A DNA stretch of 64,000 nucleotides from Diplonema papillatum. Lineage: Eukaryota; Euglenozoa; Diplonemea; Diplonemida; Diplonemidae. The DNA lies in NCBI GenBank assembly GCA_030068145.1, contig JAPJBO010001140.1:1-64000 (forward strand), in the 5' to 3' direction. Positions 32,517 to 45,722 of this stretch are shown in pieces. The notes beneath the pieces were generated by a model. It had not been told where the DNA came from. It ran no database searches and was given only the letters and a program-made list of their open reading frames with translations. The first letter of the stretch is position 1. Each line of letters begins with the position of its first letter. The translations under genes and the position numbers were made by a program.

Positions 32517-34850
32517 AGGAACCTTCTCGATTTTCTTTTCAGAAAACGTTTCCGTGTCCCGCGCTTCCAAAGGTCTACCGACGATCCCATTGCCTTAATG
32601 CATAATCCTCACCGTTCGAGTTTGCGGGTATGCACGCCGATTTAGTCCTGCAGACACTCCTCCAGCAGAAAGGCCTTGTCTTCAGGTTGGCCTTCGTTGG
32701 CAACTACGCGTTGCGAAAACACTTGGATGATGCCTGGATGAGTGCAGATGGATATCGGTGTCCAGCCTCACTGATTCCCTCAGACACGATTGAAGGGGCC
32801 TTCTCGAGCCGAGGCTTTGCCTGTGCTCTCGTAGCATGAGCTACGAACAGCCGCCTGACAAACCAAACTCGCACCGCTATCCTGTCTGCACGGCGCTCAG
32901 GTTCCGCGCCGCCTGTTGTGACCGTGGCATAAGGGCCGAAGCACAGTGCAGATAAGACGGTGTTCGAGTACGTACCGCCTCCAAGCAGGCCTTGCAACCC
33001 CCTTCCCAGACGCGCACAACAACTGCCGTGATCATGCTCCAGTCGGTGAACGGTATCTTTTCCGGAAACGATTCCAGGTGCTGAGTGGTTCAGGTGACCC
33101 ACCAGGGCACTGGTGTAGCTCAGCGCATATGTTACATTTACACAGATAGTTGTCCCTTCGATGTTCCCGGGAGAGAGACGGTTTGGGTCTCGACCCCCCC
33201 GAGTCGATCAGTTAGCGTCCTTGTGTTCGACTACCCCTAGGTGTCCGTCAGTTCCACCATATGATCATAGACTGGGGCAAGATTGAGGTGTTCCGATTCT
33301 GAAAGCGCCTTTCATTCGGCGGCCCACTTCGTAAACTTCTTTTGCGCAGGAGAGCTATCGGTAATTTTCCTGCGCAGAAGAGTCATTTCGGCAGCTTCCG
33401 AACGTGCCAGCATCTGCCAGTCTATCGACCACCCTCATTGTCTTTGGGTGTCTCGGGGGCTCGGGGGTCCATTTACACGTTCGAATTTTTGCAGGATTGC
33501 TTTGTAGAAAGGAACACTTCCGGAACATAGACCTCGCACGCGAAAGTTAAACGAAACCAGCCAGAAAGTGCCACGATAGCAATCTCCTACGAGAATCTGA
33601 TTTACCGTCATTGCTCAGCTGATGCTGATCACCCGTTGTTTTGTTTATCAGTGGAAAGAACCCAACTCCGGGAATGTTCCTACCCGACACATTTACCCAG
33701 GCGCTGATCGTACGGGAAGTTTCTGCTTTCTCGTTGACGGCGGCTCGAAATAAATCAATGAAATTAGGTGTGATAGCCCGAAGCAGGGATGACTCGTTAC
33801 AACACTTTAGTTGCTTGCACCTTAGGTACCAATACCGTACAGAGACTCTCAGCAGACACACATGTCTAGTCCCGTCTCGTAAATCCCGCCCGCATGATTA
33901 TAGTTGGTGGCCTCTTAGAGTTAGCGACCCTGCTTCGGAAAGTTAGGCGCCCGAACGGAGGATCAAGTTTAGGTGACCTGTTCCTTGCCGTTTCTTTTTT
34001 TAGTACTTACAATCTTGCGGACGGCTATTGCGAAGGTTCACAACATGTAGACGGTGTGTTTTGGTGATCATATTTCCTATCCTGAATAACAAACTGGGGT
34101 AAAACCGAAGCGGTGACAAGTCGATCAACCGGCACGCACAAACAAAAAGAAACGTCCGTTTTGCTTCTCTATACTTTTCGAGTAAGCACCCGCACGCAAC
34201 GGACACGGAAGTTGTCCAAAGATGCCGCGCAAAGATGGCCTCCACCAGGGGTTCCCGGTCACACTTGTGCTCGCATGAAGGCGCCCGTCCGACCGGACTT
34301 TTCTACGCAACGCGAAGGAAGTCCGCGTGCCCATCCAGAACACTGGCCGCCTTGCCAACCCGAATGTATAACCAACCACAAGCAAATACCATCTACTAGC
34401 CAGCATACCGCGAACGCACGTGTTGGTGACAAAACCGGGTCGGACAAAAGCCGGGTGACACAGCAGCTTTGGGCAAGAGCCTGGTCACAAGCTGGACCGT
34501 TGGAGCCAAGCCTTGGCCGACTACACGCGGCACGCATGCTCACGACTGGAACATGCTTGCGCAGCCACAACTCAACATGCAGGGAAGCAATAGTGTCCTG
34601 TCACTTTGCTAGCGGCACCCGCGTGTTCGCCGGCTGTTGAAGCCTAGTCCCCTCAGGGTTGGAAACCTGCAATCCTGCATAGGGATCTCCAAGTTTTACC
34701 CAACAGCTCACCAGGCGAAAAAAGGAAAAACGAAACCCCACTGCCGCCCATCTCGAAAGAAAAGCGAAAAGGCTCAAGCTAGCGTGTTTGTTCGTGTGTG
34801 TGTGGTGTGTGTATGGATGCGCCACCGCACCCAATGAACAGAAAGAGCTG
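32517..34850. other. Intergenic region with SINE-like repeat copies
   Basis: No protein gene was recognised. A diverged copy of the 53.0-53.3 kb dispersed repeat lies at about 32,775-33,000. At about 33,112-33,210 there is a sequence with a tRNA A-box-like GTGTAGCTCAGCGC and, some 75 bases on, a B-box-like GGTTTGGGTCTCGACC, possibly a SINE head or a decayed tRNA. The rest looks unique. Confidence 0.5.
32775..33000 (+). repeat. Dispersed SINE-like repeat, diverged copy
   Basis: GAGCTACGAACAGCCGCCTG followed by ACAAACC and a downstream GTTCCGCGCC/GACC pattern matches 53,020-53,290 in order, with many substitutions. It lacks the C-tract end seen in the younger copies. Confidence 0.65.
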
Positions 34851-37800
34851 ATGCCCCCTTCTCGCAGCATGTCGGAATTGAGTTCCAGCGTCAGGGCCGA
34901 GGCAGACGAAGAGGGCGGCCCGAGGAACATGCAGCGCAGAGGGTCCGAGTACGGTGTCACTTCCGAGGCAGTGACCACAGAGCCAGAGCTTGATGGCACG
35001 TTCGTGTCGCCCGACGACAGTTTTCCGCAGACCCACCTTGAAGCCACGTCCCTGTCAGCCGACCATCGCGCGAGGCAGTCTACTGTACACAGTGATCGCC
35101 TCAGCCTGCCGTTTGAACCTGGGGTTGACCCATCGGAACAACCTCAGCGCATCCCCTTGCCCCACTCCGAGCAAACGGAGCAAACGGAGCAAACGGAGCA
35201 AACGGAGCAACCTGACCCATCTGAACAACGTAACCAATCAGAGCCTGCACGACCTGTGCAGCTTCCCCAGCATCAGCCTCAAACTGCAATACCTGAGCAA
35301 CCAGTGCAACTTGACCAGTCAGAGTCTGACCAACCTGGCCAACTACTGCAGCCTGACCAACCCGCGCACCTTCTCCAGCCGCAATCCGAAAACCCAGAGC
35401 AACACGACTCAGCTGAGCAACTCATCCAGCCAGGGCCCGCACAACTGGAGAAGTCTGATCAACCTGAGCACCATCCACAGCCCCAGTCCGAAGTACCAGC
35501 GCAACTTGAAACACCGCGACCGGCACAACCGCAACCTGATCGATCCGAACCTTCCGATCAACTCCAGCTCCAATACGAGCAACCAGAGCAATTTGGCGAA
35601 TCTGCCGGACCAGAGCAGACCGAACAACTTCAGTCTGCACAATCGGAGCAGTTTCCTGAATCCCAAGCCGCACAACCTGAACGACCCGACCAATCGGAAA
35701 AACCTCCTCGACTAGAGCAATTGGAGCAGCTTCCTCACCAACCTGAGCAACCTCAGCTTGCTCAGCCGCAATCCGACCAATTAGAGCAGCCGGAGCACCT
35801 TCATGAAGCCCAAACACAACACCACCAACCTGAGCAGCCCCAGTTCGAACAACCAGAACAACTAGTACCTGAACAACTGAACCAATCCGAACCACTTGAG
35901 CCCCTTCAGCACCAGTCCGCACAACCAGAGCAACCTGGCCAAGTTGAACAGCACCCCCAGACGAAGGACGTAGCTCCGCTTGTTTCGCGAGAGGACAGCC
36001 AAACCCTAAACGAAACCAATGGTGCTTCCCGCAATCTCGGTTCCGAGCAGGGGCTGCGGCAAGTGTCGAATGTACCACCCGTCAACACGTCGAGTGATCC
36101 CACACCTCAGACGAAAGACGTAGACCCGCTTGTTTCACGAGAGGAGAGCAAAGCTTTGAGCGATACTAATCGTTCTTCACGCAATCGCGGTTCTGAGCAG
36201 GGGCTGAGGCAAAAGTCAAATGTGCCACCAGTCAACACCTCGGGTGATCAAACACCTCAAACGGAGGACGTAGACCCGTCTGTTTCACCAGAGGACAGCC
36301 AAACTCTAAGTGCAACTAATGGTGCTTCACACAATCTCGTTTCCGAGCAGGAGTTGCAACAAAAGTCGAATGAGCCACCAGTCAACACCTCGGATGATCA
36401 AACACCTCAGACGAAGGACGTAACTCCGCTTGTCTCACGAGAGGACAGCCAAACTATAAGTGCCGATGGTGCTTCCCGCAATCTCGGTTCTGAGCAGGGG
36501 CTGAGGCAAGAGTCGAATGAGCCGCCAGTCAACACCTCGGGTGATCAGACACCTCAAACGAAGGACGTAACTCCGCTTGTTTCACGAGAGGACAGCCAAA
36601 CTCTAAGTGAAACCAATGGTGCTTCCCGCTATCTCGGTTCTGAGCAGGGGCTGCGGCAAGTGTCGAATGAGCCGCCAGTCAACACCTCGGGTGATCTAAC
36701 ACCTCAGACGAAGGACGTAACTCCGTTTGTTTCTCGAGAGAACATCCGAACTCTGAGCGAAACTAGTGGTGCTTCACGCAATCTCGGTTCTGAACAGGGG
36801 CTGAGGCAAGTGTCGAATGAGCCGGTCAACACCTCGGGTGCGCCTCAGGCGAAGGACGTAGACCCGCCTGTTTCACGAGAGGACAGCCACACTCTAAGTG
36901 AAACCAACAATGCTTCACGCAATCGCGGTTCTGAGCAGGGGCTGAGGCAAAAGTCGAATGAGCCACCAGTCAACACCTCGGGTGATCTAACACCTCAGAC
37001 GAAGGACGTAACTCCGCTTGTTTCACGAGAGGACAACCAAACTCTAAGCGAAACCAATGGTGCTTCACGCAATCTCGGTTCTGAGCAGGGGCTGAGGCAA
37101 GCGTCGAATGAGCCACCAGTCAACACCTCGGGTGATCTAACGCCTCAGACGACGGACGTAACTCCGCTTGTTTCACGAGAGGACAGCCAAACTCTAAGTG
37201 AAACCAATGGTGCTTCCCGCTATCTCGGTTCTGAGCAGGGGCTGCGGCAAGTGTCGAATGAGCCGCCAGTCAACACCTCGGGTGATCTAACACCTCAGAC
37301 GAAGGACGTAACTCCGTTTGTTTCTCGAGAGAACATCCGAACTCTGAGCGAAACTAATGGTGCTTCACGCAATCTCGGTTCTGAACAGGGGCTGAGGCAA
37401 GTATCGAATGAGCCGGTCAACACCTCGGGTGCGCCTCAGACGAAGGACGTAGACCCGCCTGTTTCACGAGAGGACAGCCACACTCTAAGTGAAACCAACA
37501 ATGCTTCACGCAATCGCGGTTCTGAGCAGGGGCTGAGGCAAAAGTCGAATGAGCCACCAGTCAACACCTCGGGTGATCTAACACCTCAGACGAAGGACGT
37601 AACTCCGCTTGTTTCACGAGAGGACAACCAAACTCTAAGTGAAACCAATGGTGCTTCACGCAATCACGGTTCTGAGCAGGGGCTGAGGCAAGTGTCGAAT
37701 GAGCCGGTCAACACCTCGGGTGCGCCTCAGACGAAGGACGTAGACCCGCCTGTTTCACGAGAGGACAGCCACACTCTAAGTGAAACCAATAATGCTTCAC

Positions 37801-40800
37801 GCAATCGCGGTTCTGAGCAGGGGCTGAAGCAAAAGTCGAATGAGCCACCAGTCAACACCTCGGGTGATCAAACACCTCAGACGAAGGACGTAACTCCGCT
37901 TGTTTCACGAGAGGAGAGCCAAGCTCTCAGTTATACCAATGGTGCCTCCCGCAATCTCGGTTCTGAGCAGGGGCTGAGGCAAGTGTCGAATGAGCCACAC
38001 GTCAACACCTCGGGGAATCAAACACCGCAGACGACGGACGTAACTCCGCTTGTTTCACGAGAAGAGAGCCACACTTTAAGTGTTACCATTGGTGCTTCCG
38101 GCAATCTCGGCTCTGAGCAGGGGTTGAGGCAAGTGTCGAATGGGCCACCAGTCAACACCTCGAGTGAAACTGCACTTCAGACGAAGGAAGTAACTCCGCT
38201 TGTTTCGCGAGAGGACAGCCAAACTCGAAGTGACACCAATAATGCTTCACGCAATCTCGGTTCTGAGCAGGGGCTGAGGCAAGTGTCGAATGAGCCACCA
38301 GTCAACACCTCGAGTGATCACACACTTCAGACGAAGGACGTACCTCCGCTTGATTCCCGAGAGGACAGCCAAACTCTATGTGATACCATTGGTGCACGCA
38401 ATCTCGGTTCTGAGCAGGGGCTGAGGCAAGTATCGAACGATCCACGTACCCCCTCGGGTGACCACACCCGGCGAGCAAAGGATGTCGCTCAAGTGGACTC
38501 GTTTGCCAGCTCTGCGCCTGGAGCCACGAGGCAGGTGACAGCGGAGCCGCCGGCTCAGCGGCGGGAGGACAGCACCTTGCAGGCCAAGGCATGTCCACCA
38601 GTGTTCACCCGGCGGGACTCCGCCGCGAGCTCGGCAGGGTCGCTTTGTTCGTCAACTGCCGTCAAGCGTCTACCCACAGATGCTGGACGAGCAGACGCGA
38701 GGCAGGTGAAAACGGAGCCGCCCGCCCAGCAGCGGGAGGACAGCACACTTCAAGCCAAACCGTGTCCACCAGCGTTCACCCGGCAGGACTCCTGCGCCAG
38801 CTCGGGTGGGTCACCTTGTTCGTCAGCTGCCGCCAAGCGTCTACCCGGAGACGAAGGACGAGCAGACGCGAGGCAGGTGAAAACGGAGCCGCCCGCGCAG
38901 CAGCGGGAGGACAGCTCCCTGCAAGCAAGGGATCCTGCGCCGGCCGCGCCTCGCGCCGAGTCCTCCGCCTGCGACCCGGCGGCAAGCGGCAGCGCCGGGG
39001 AAGAGCCGCAGCCCTGCGGGTCCGAGGCTGCGGGCGGCACGGCGCCAGGCGAACCCGCGGCGGCAGGCAACAAGGAGCCGCCAGCCCAGCAGGAAACGCC
39101 GCCTAGGGTCTCCCGCCGGGAGTCCTGTTACGATGCCCAACCGTCTTCGAGCGATGGCACGCTCGCCACCGATCCCACGAAACGCGCGGAAAAAGTGGGA
39201 GGCACCGAAGGCGTGCCAGGCATGCACGAGTCCCTTTCCGATCCCGCGCCGTTGCGCGACTGTCGAGACGGAGCCGACAGCACGACACGCGCGATGGAAG
39301 AAGAGCAGCCGGCGACCGAGTGCACGAAGCGCATGAAAGACGAGCCGCCGGCCCGAGAGCTGGCGGACAACACACTGCAAGCGCAGGAGCCACCCCCCGC
39401 GGTTGTTGCTCGACAGGAGTCCTTTTCGAGTGCTCCGTCGATGAGTGACGGCCGAGACGGAGCCGAGCCAGGCGCTGAGTGTACGAAACGCATGAAAGAC
39501 GAGCCACCAGCCCGAGAGCTGGCAGACAACACACTGCAAGCACAGGAGGCACCCCCCGTGGTTGTTGCTCGACAGGAGTCGTTTTCGAGTGCTCCGACGA
39601 GCGACTGTCGAGACGGAGCCGACCGAACAAACCGCGGGATGGACGAAGATCAGCCAGGCGCTAAGTGCACGAAACGCGTGAAAGATGAGCCACCAGCCCA
39701 AGAGCTGGCAGACAACACACTGCAAGCGCAGGAGGCACCCTCCATGGTGCCGTGCCGGGAGTCCTTTTCGAGTGCTCCGTCTCGAGAAGGAACCGACCGC
39801 ACGAAGCGCGCGATGGACGAAGATCAGCCAGGCGCTGAGTGCACGAAACGCGTGAAAGACGAGCCACCAGCCCGGGAGCTGTCAGACAACACACTGCAAG
39901 CGCAGGAGGCACCCCCCGTGGCGCCGTGCCGGGAGTCCTTTTCGAGCGCCCCATCGACGAGCGACCACGCGAAGCGCGGAAGAGGCGAGCTGCCGGCGGG
40001 CGCCGCGAAGCAAGCTGAGGCGGCGGCATCGCCGCCGCCCTTCGCGACCGGTGCGTCGCCAGCCAGCGCGCCCCGGTCCGAAGCCAGCGAATACGGCGGC
40101 GGCGGACATCGGCGGCTCCGGGCGGAGCCGCCACCCGCGGCGGCTCCGGCCAACGTGCTGCAGGCGCACCTGCGGCCGGCCCCCGTCCGCACCGTGCACG
40201 AGCGGATCGAAGAAGCCTCCTGGGAGGCGGAGGCTGGCGCCGGGGGAACGACCGGCGCCGCAGGCGGCGAACCCCCCTTTTTCAGCACCTCCGGCGGCTA
40301 CGACGGGGGGCAACCGCATGGTGGTGAGACCCCTGGTGTTTATGATACCGGAAGTCGGGAGCCACGCGTCGATCGCAGCAGGGGGGAATCCCCTGGACCT
40401 GAAACAGCCGGCTACAACGGAAGGGACCCGCATGACGTCCACGGTGCCAGAGGCGAGACCCCCGGTGTCCACGACATCGGAAGCCGGGAGCCAAGAACCG
40501 ACTCCTTTCACGACGAAAACGCCAGCAGCAACCCCGCCGCTGCGTACGGCCCCGGCGCGCCGCCGGCGCTCAACACCGGACGACCCCCCGGGGCGTATCC
40601 CGGGGTGCTCGGCCACCCCGCAGACAGCAGAAGCCGAAGCTTCTCGCCGCCCGGACGTGCCGAGACCAGCGCCGGTCGCGGCCCGCTGCTGGCGGCCTTG
40701 CCGGAGGTCGGGGGCACCGCCGAGGAGACTGTGCTGCGGTCGAAGCCGGTCCGCCCTGTGTACGACACGGTGTCTGTCTCCAGCGATCCGCTGGGCTCCG

Positions 40801-43014
40801 CCGGTGTTGTAGCGACGCGACCCGATGCCCCGCGCGGTGACGGTCCCGCCAAACCGGCGACGCGGAAGCCCCGGCGTGGAAACGCGTGGGTCATCCCGGC
40901 GAGCAGCGAGGAGGAAGGAGACGGGTCGGGACCCCCCGCCGGCCGGAGGGTGGCGGCCGGGCGGCATGGGGACAGCGATGGGGAGGCGAGCGGGGGTGGG
41001 ACCGACGAGGGCAGCTGGGTGGGGAAGGGCGAGGCCGCAGCGTTCGAGAGCTCGCTGGGGAAGGTGACCGACGAGACGCCGCTGCCGCCGCCGGCGGACG
41101 GCGGCGCGCCGGCGCCGGTGCGGATGCAGAGGCGTGCCCGGGCCGCCGCCGCTGCCGCGGCGGACGACGACTTCACCGTCAACACCCTTCCCGACACCCC
41201 GCTTGCAGTCTGCCCGACCGCCGGCTTCCCGCGGAAACCGCTGCTGCCGCAGCACCGCAAGAAGCGCAAGCCGCCCCCTCCCGACCGAGAGTTCGTCAGC
41301 GTCGGCCGCCGGCAGCAGCAGCAGCACGGGCCCGCCCCCGGGGCGGGGGGAAAAGGGGGCAGAATCGCCGGCAGGGCGAAGCCGGGGGGCAACGCGCTCG
41401 CGCGGTCGTGGTCGAAAGAGCCGCGGGAGCCGCTGGACTTCGCGGTCTTCTGCCCGCTGCCGGTCGGGCTGGACGGCGTGTCGAAGGAGAAGCGGCGGCT
41501 GCTGTTCGACGCGATGGACACATCCGGCGCCGCGTGCCTGTCCTTCGTCGACCTTTCGCGGGGCATCTCCGACGTGCTCGACCTGGACGCCCTCATCGTC
41601 GAGTCGTCGCACCTCATGATGGGTGTGTACCAAGCCGGTGCCGAATCCTCCGCGGACGGGCTGGTGCGGAGGAAGGGGTTCCGGCTGTGCTTGGCGGCGC
41701 TGCAGAAGCTGGTCGAGCTCTGCCAGGTGTTCCGGAAGCTGGCGGGCGACGAGAGGGACCTGGCCGTGGGGGAGGCTCCGGGGGTGTCAGGGAAGGCTGC
41801 GGTGGAGCTGCTCACCGCAGGCTGGGCGCCGGCGGGCGCGTCCGTACTGGGCGAGCCGGGCGTCGCGCTCTCGCAATACGCCGCGCAGCGCCTCGAGCCG
41901 ACCGCGAGCGGGCGGTGCCCGAAGGTGTCGTTTCCCGACTTCTGCGACTGGGTGCACTCCTCCTTCCGCCGCGCCGGCGACGCGTCCCCTCCGCCGCCGC
42001 CCGGCAACGGCGGCATGCTCCCGCACCGGCCCCTGCAGCTGCTCGACCAGCCGGCCGCGGCGGCCCGCTCCCCGAAATCCCTTTTTTCGGACCCGTTTCC
42101 GAGGGGGGGCGACAAACCTTTGTTGGGAGAAAATCCGCCCGCTCGCCGGCACCCGTTTTCCGACCAAAACCCGCAAAAACCGTTCCAAGGGGCCGCGGCG
42201 CTGCAGCGGGCGGGGGAGGGCGGGGGTCGGATCGCGAGGAGCCGGGCGAGGTCGGTGTCGCCGGGGCAGACCAAGGCGGTCGCGGCCGGGGTGAACGCCG
42301 GGTGCGGCGGGGGAGACTGGGTCGTGAGGTTTTACGAGGGGGTCGACGTCCTGGGGCAGTGGGGCACCATCGACGAGGTGCACGCGGCGCTGGACCAGGG
42401 GCTGGCAGCCCACGACGACCTCCGGTTGCTCTGCCTCGCGCCGATGGTGCACGAGGCGTTGTTCCCCGTGCAAAGCTCGGGCATCCTCTCGAAGACCGGG
42501 CAGGTCCGGAAGATGATCGCGCGCCCCTTCGCGCAGCAGCTCGCCTCCTCGCCCGCCGCCCGCGAGCGGTTCCTCCTGTCCCACACCAAAACGCTCGCCA
42601 CGCTGGGCATCGCGGCGGACCCGTACACCGGGGCCTGCGTGACCCACAGCAACGCGCACACCCCCGACACTCTGACGGTGCTGTCCGCCAGGCGTCCGAA
42701 CGACCTCCGGAAGTTGATCACCCGGATCCTGCACTCCTGCCGGACCTTCGGGCTCGCCGAGCTCGTGGAACCGCTCGTTGTGTACCTCGTGGAGCTCATG
42801 GAAGCGGGGCACCCGATTGCCGCCCTGTCCGACACCTGCCGCAAGCAGTGGCTAGGCGCCGTCGACGACGGGCGCCCGAAAGACCGCCTGCACGCGCGCC
42901 TCAACGCGCTGCAGGGCACCCCCCCGGTCGCGCGCCGCCGTGCGAAGCCGGCTGGCAACGACGCGCGAGCGCCGCCCGGGAACCGCCGTTTCCGGGCGGA
43001 GCGCCACCCCCGGT

Positions 43015-43045
<31 letters not shown>

Positions 43046-43997
43046 ACACCAGCAGCAGCAGCAGCACCAGCATTACCAACACCAGGAGCAGCACCAGCAA
43101 CAACAGCAGCGCGACGCCAGGACCCGATCGCCGCAAAAGCGGTGGGGGGGTGCCGGCGAGGGGGCCCTGCCGGCCTGGGCGGGCGCCGATGGACTCTCGG
43201 GGCACCCGGAGGCCGCCGCCGGCGACCGGAGAGCGCACAGGCGGTTGCCGTTCGCGGGCGGCCCGCAGTTCGGGGACAGACAGCATCCCGTCGGCGCCTG
43301 GAGGGACGGCCGAGACGAAGAAGACGAATTTGCCCATCCACCTGGAGAGCGGAAGGCGCACCGGGGGTTGCCGTATGCGGGGAGCCCGCCGTTGGGGGGC
43401 AGGCGCAATCCCATCGGCGCCTGGGGGGATGGTAGAAACGAAGAAGACGGCGAATTCGGCCATCCACCTGGAGAGCGGAAGGCGTACAGGGGGTTGCCAC
43501 TGTCGGGTAGTCCGCAGTTCGGGGACAGACAGAGTCCGGTGGGCGCCTGGGGGGATGGTAGAGGCGGGGATCAGATCGCTCAACCACCTGGAGAGCGGAC
43601 GGCATACAGAGGGTTGCCCTCGGGGCAAAGCCGCAGCACGACGCCACTCGAGACTTTGCCTTGTACAGCTGATGATGGCGCTTTGCACGTCCGCCTGGAG
43701 CAGACTGCCGGTGGGTTCTGTTTGGTGGTGGCTGGTGACCCCGACAACGTTCGCGTCACGGTATCGCCGCTGAGCCTGCGCGTGAAGCTGCAAACCCCGG
43801 AGCAGCCGATGTCGCCAACAGGCGTGTACGATGCAGACGTCTTGCTGGACGATCTGCCTTCCTCCACGGAGGCTGCCACTCGAACTGTGTACCTGCCCAC
43901 ACCCATCGACCCGGACTCTGCGCGGAAGGAGCCTTGGGGTGCTCGCCACACCCGAATTTCCGTCAACAAGGTGCCCGCGTCCTCCGTCGAGCTGTAG
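34851..43997 (+). CDS. Giant repeat-rich protein with EF-hand-like segment, about 3,048 aa
   Basis: The open frame begins further upstream but the first ATG is at 34,851 (MPPSRSMSELSSS). Not a recognised family. In order: a Gln/Glu/Pro-rich region (about residues 100-370, EQTEQTEQ near its start); 17 tandem repeats of about 50 residues (about 370-1,200, consensus TKDVTPLVSREDSQTLSETN then GSEQGLRQ); three repeats of about 58 residues (VKTEPPAQQREDSTLQAK); five of about 60 residues (MKDEPPARELADNTLQAQE); a disordered stretch; an EF-hand-like segment (about 2,197-2,380, DAMDTSGAACLSFVDL); a helical globular segment (about 2,487-2,680); a Gln/His tract; four or five repeats of about 42 residues (GERKAHRGLPYAGSP); and a beta-rich C-terminus faintly like a CS domain. 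Probably a scaffold; function unknown. One uninterrupted exon of 9.1 kb is notable. Confidence 0.8.
35958..38460 (+). repeat. 17-unit coding tandem repeat, about 150 bp per unit
   Basis: In-frame units encode TPQTKDV...SREDSQTLSETN...GSEQGLRQVSNEPPVNTS. Some neighbouring units form a higher-order pattern: the block from TKDVTPFVSRENIRT to TKDVTPLVSREDNQT recurs almost unchanged about 590 bp later, which indicates recent unequal exchange. Reading frame is conserved throughout, so the repeat is maintained as protein. Confidence 0.9.
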
Positions 43998-44727
43998 CTC
44001 ACAACACGCAGAACCTTTGTGGACGATCTAACTTCCGTCGGGTGCATGTACGAGACCTGTTGGACGTTCCACCTTTTTATGCAGAGGCTGCCACTCGAAT
44101 TGTATACCTGCCATCCGTCGACTTGGACGCCGCACATCTAGCCCGAAGCCTGCGGCAGCACCGCCGAAAAGGAGAAGCTGCACAAAGGAAGGTAAACCGA
44201 CACGCGATTCACATTAGCTTGTCAACGAAGTCGAGGGATCCGAGGTCAGCTCCTTCCCCCCGCGTACCGCCTTTCCAGTTTGCGTCCGTCCGACTGATGG
44301 TGTGTCTGTGACTTACAGGACCGAAACCAGATAGGACACGTTGCGTTGTGCACTTGCCAGGTTCTTGCGTTTCCACCCCACCCGTACCGCTTTGCTAGTC
44401 GATGTCCGTCCGACTTACAGTTCAAACAAAAACGTCCTACCACCCACGCCTTGGCGTCTATCCTCCCCTCAGTCCTTGCGAAAGGGCCCACCTGCGGTTT
44501 TCTGGTTGCCGGTTACGGGGGCGAGCACGAACGCTTCATTGCGGCCAGCTGGCCAATGCTACAACCACCCCAATGTATGTGGTTCCTTCTACTGCACCGA
44601 TTCCTTTGAGAATTGCAATATCTCATAGTTCACCCCCCCGTGTCAGGTGCCGCCCCCCTTGTAGTATTGCGCACCGGAGTCAGAGTAAACCCTACGCTCT
44701 TCAGTTCAAAACACACGATAGTTAGCC

Positions 44728-44728
<1 letters not shown>

Positions 44729-44802
<74 letters not shown>
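44729..44802. repeat. (GT)n microsatellite, about 36 repeats
   Basis: An uninterrupted GT dinucleotide run ending in TATGTATGTG. Cys/Val frames across it are artefacts. Confidence 0.97.
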
Positions 44803-44809
<7 letters not shown>

Positions 44810-45565
44810 GTTGTGCGCGTCGTTGGTGTGTCGTCGGACTGCTCCTTTTTTTCCCGGTGTTTTGTTTCTTCTGGCCGCTGCTTCAACTTAGTCAGACGGG
44901 GTGCCCCCACTTCAAGACCTTTCCTTTTTCTTTCGTGCCGCCCCAGCCGAATTCCGCACCTGGTCGATGCCTCACATTCGCGGGGCGAAGCCCGTTTGCG
45001 AATGGTCGTCCGTGCTCCTACGGCAGAGAAGAAAATATCATTTCTTACGACGACGAACTGCGAAAATCATTGCACCGAGAGTATGGGGGATCCAAGCTGG
45101 TCAGATACACCATATACCGTTATTGGACGTCGCAGTCCACTGCCGTGGACGACGCGTCCAGCAATAAACGCTAGCAATTTGGCAGAAAAGACTTAGTAGA
45201 TACACTGATGTGCCGTGGATAGCAACCGCGTGCGTGCTGCACCCCTTCCTCAATGCGAAGCTGACCTCTGAACAGAAACAGGCGCTCTCCCTGTTGGCAC
45301 CTCGTGTCTGATTTTTTCCAAAACACCATCTCTCCGAAAAAAGGCATCGGCGTACGTGAAGCAGACAACAGCAGGAGAATTGCTGTTTTATACAGCACGT
45401 TCTGGCCTGTATGATAAGAAAGAGGAAGAAGACCTCTGGCTGCAGGCACCTGTTGTTCCGCCAGAAGTGTGTTGGCAAATGTGTGCAAGCCTCCTCCCCG
45501 GCACTCACCTTGTGAAGATCGGCAAGAGTTTGTGCCAGGTCCCGGCGTGGCACAGCAGGAGAGAG

Positions 45566-45573
45566 TATTTAAA
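45566..45573 (+). promoter_or_regulatory. Possible TATA-like box (TATTTAAA)
   Basis: TATTTAAA in a purine-rich context lies 150 bases upstream of the ATG at 45,723. The position suits a core promoter, but many protists lack TATA elements, and the transcription start is unknown. Confidence 0.25.
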
Positions 45574-45722
45574 GCCGAGAGGAGGAACCTAGTTTGACTA
45601 CATAATTCGAGAACGAATCGGCACTACTAAATGAGCACTTTTCTTTTGACCTCTGGCTCAACTCTAGAAAAGACTGCAAACTGAACCAGACATCCACCCG
45701 GTTTGGGGGAAGGGTAGGAAAG

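Larger units (their letters stand above)
43998..45722. other. Intergenic region with a GT microsatellite
   Basis: No gene was recognised. It contains the (GT)n tract, a possible diverged copy of the dispersed SINE-like repeat (about 44,297-44,385, sharing GACTTACAGGACCGAAACCA-type sequence) and the presumed promoter of the cyclase-like gene. Confidence 0.6.

Noticed and set aside
33112-33210. A functional tRNA gene
   Set aside because: A-box-like and B-box-like words are too far apart and no cloverleaf could be drawn; kept only as a possible SINE head.
34788-34850. Giant protein starting at 34,788
   Set aside because: That codon is TTG; the first in-frame ATG is 34,851.
40886-43435. Arg-rich 849-aa frame and long antisense frames over the giant gene
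   Set aside because: GC-rich shadows of the true frame; the repeat periodicity and domains are only coherent in the giant frame.
44729-44802. Cys/Val repeat protein across the GT tract
   Set aside because: Pure dinucleotide repeat translation.
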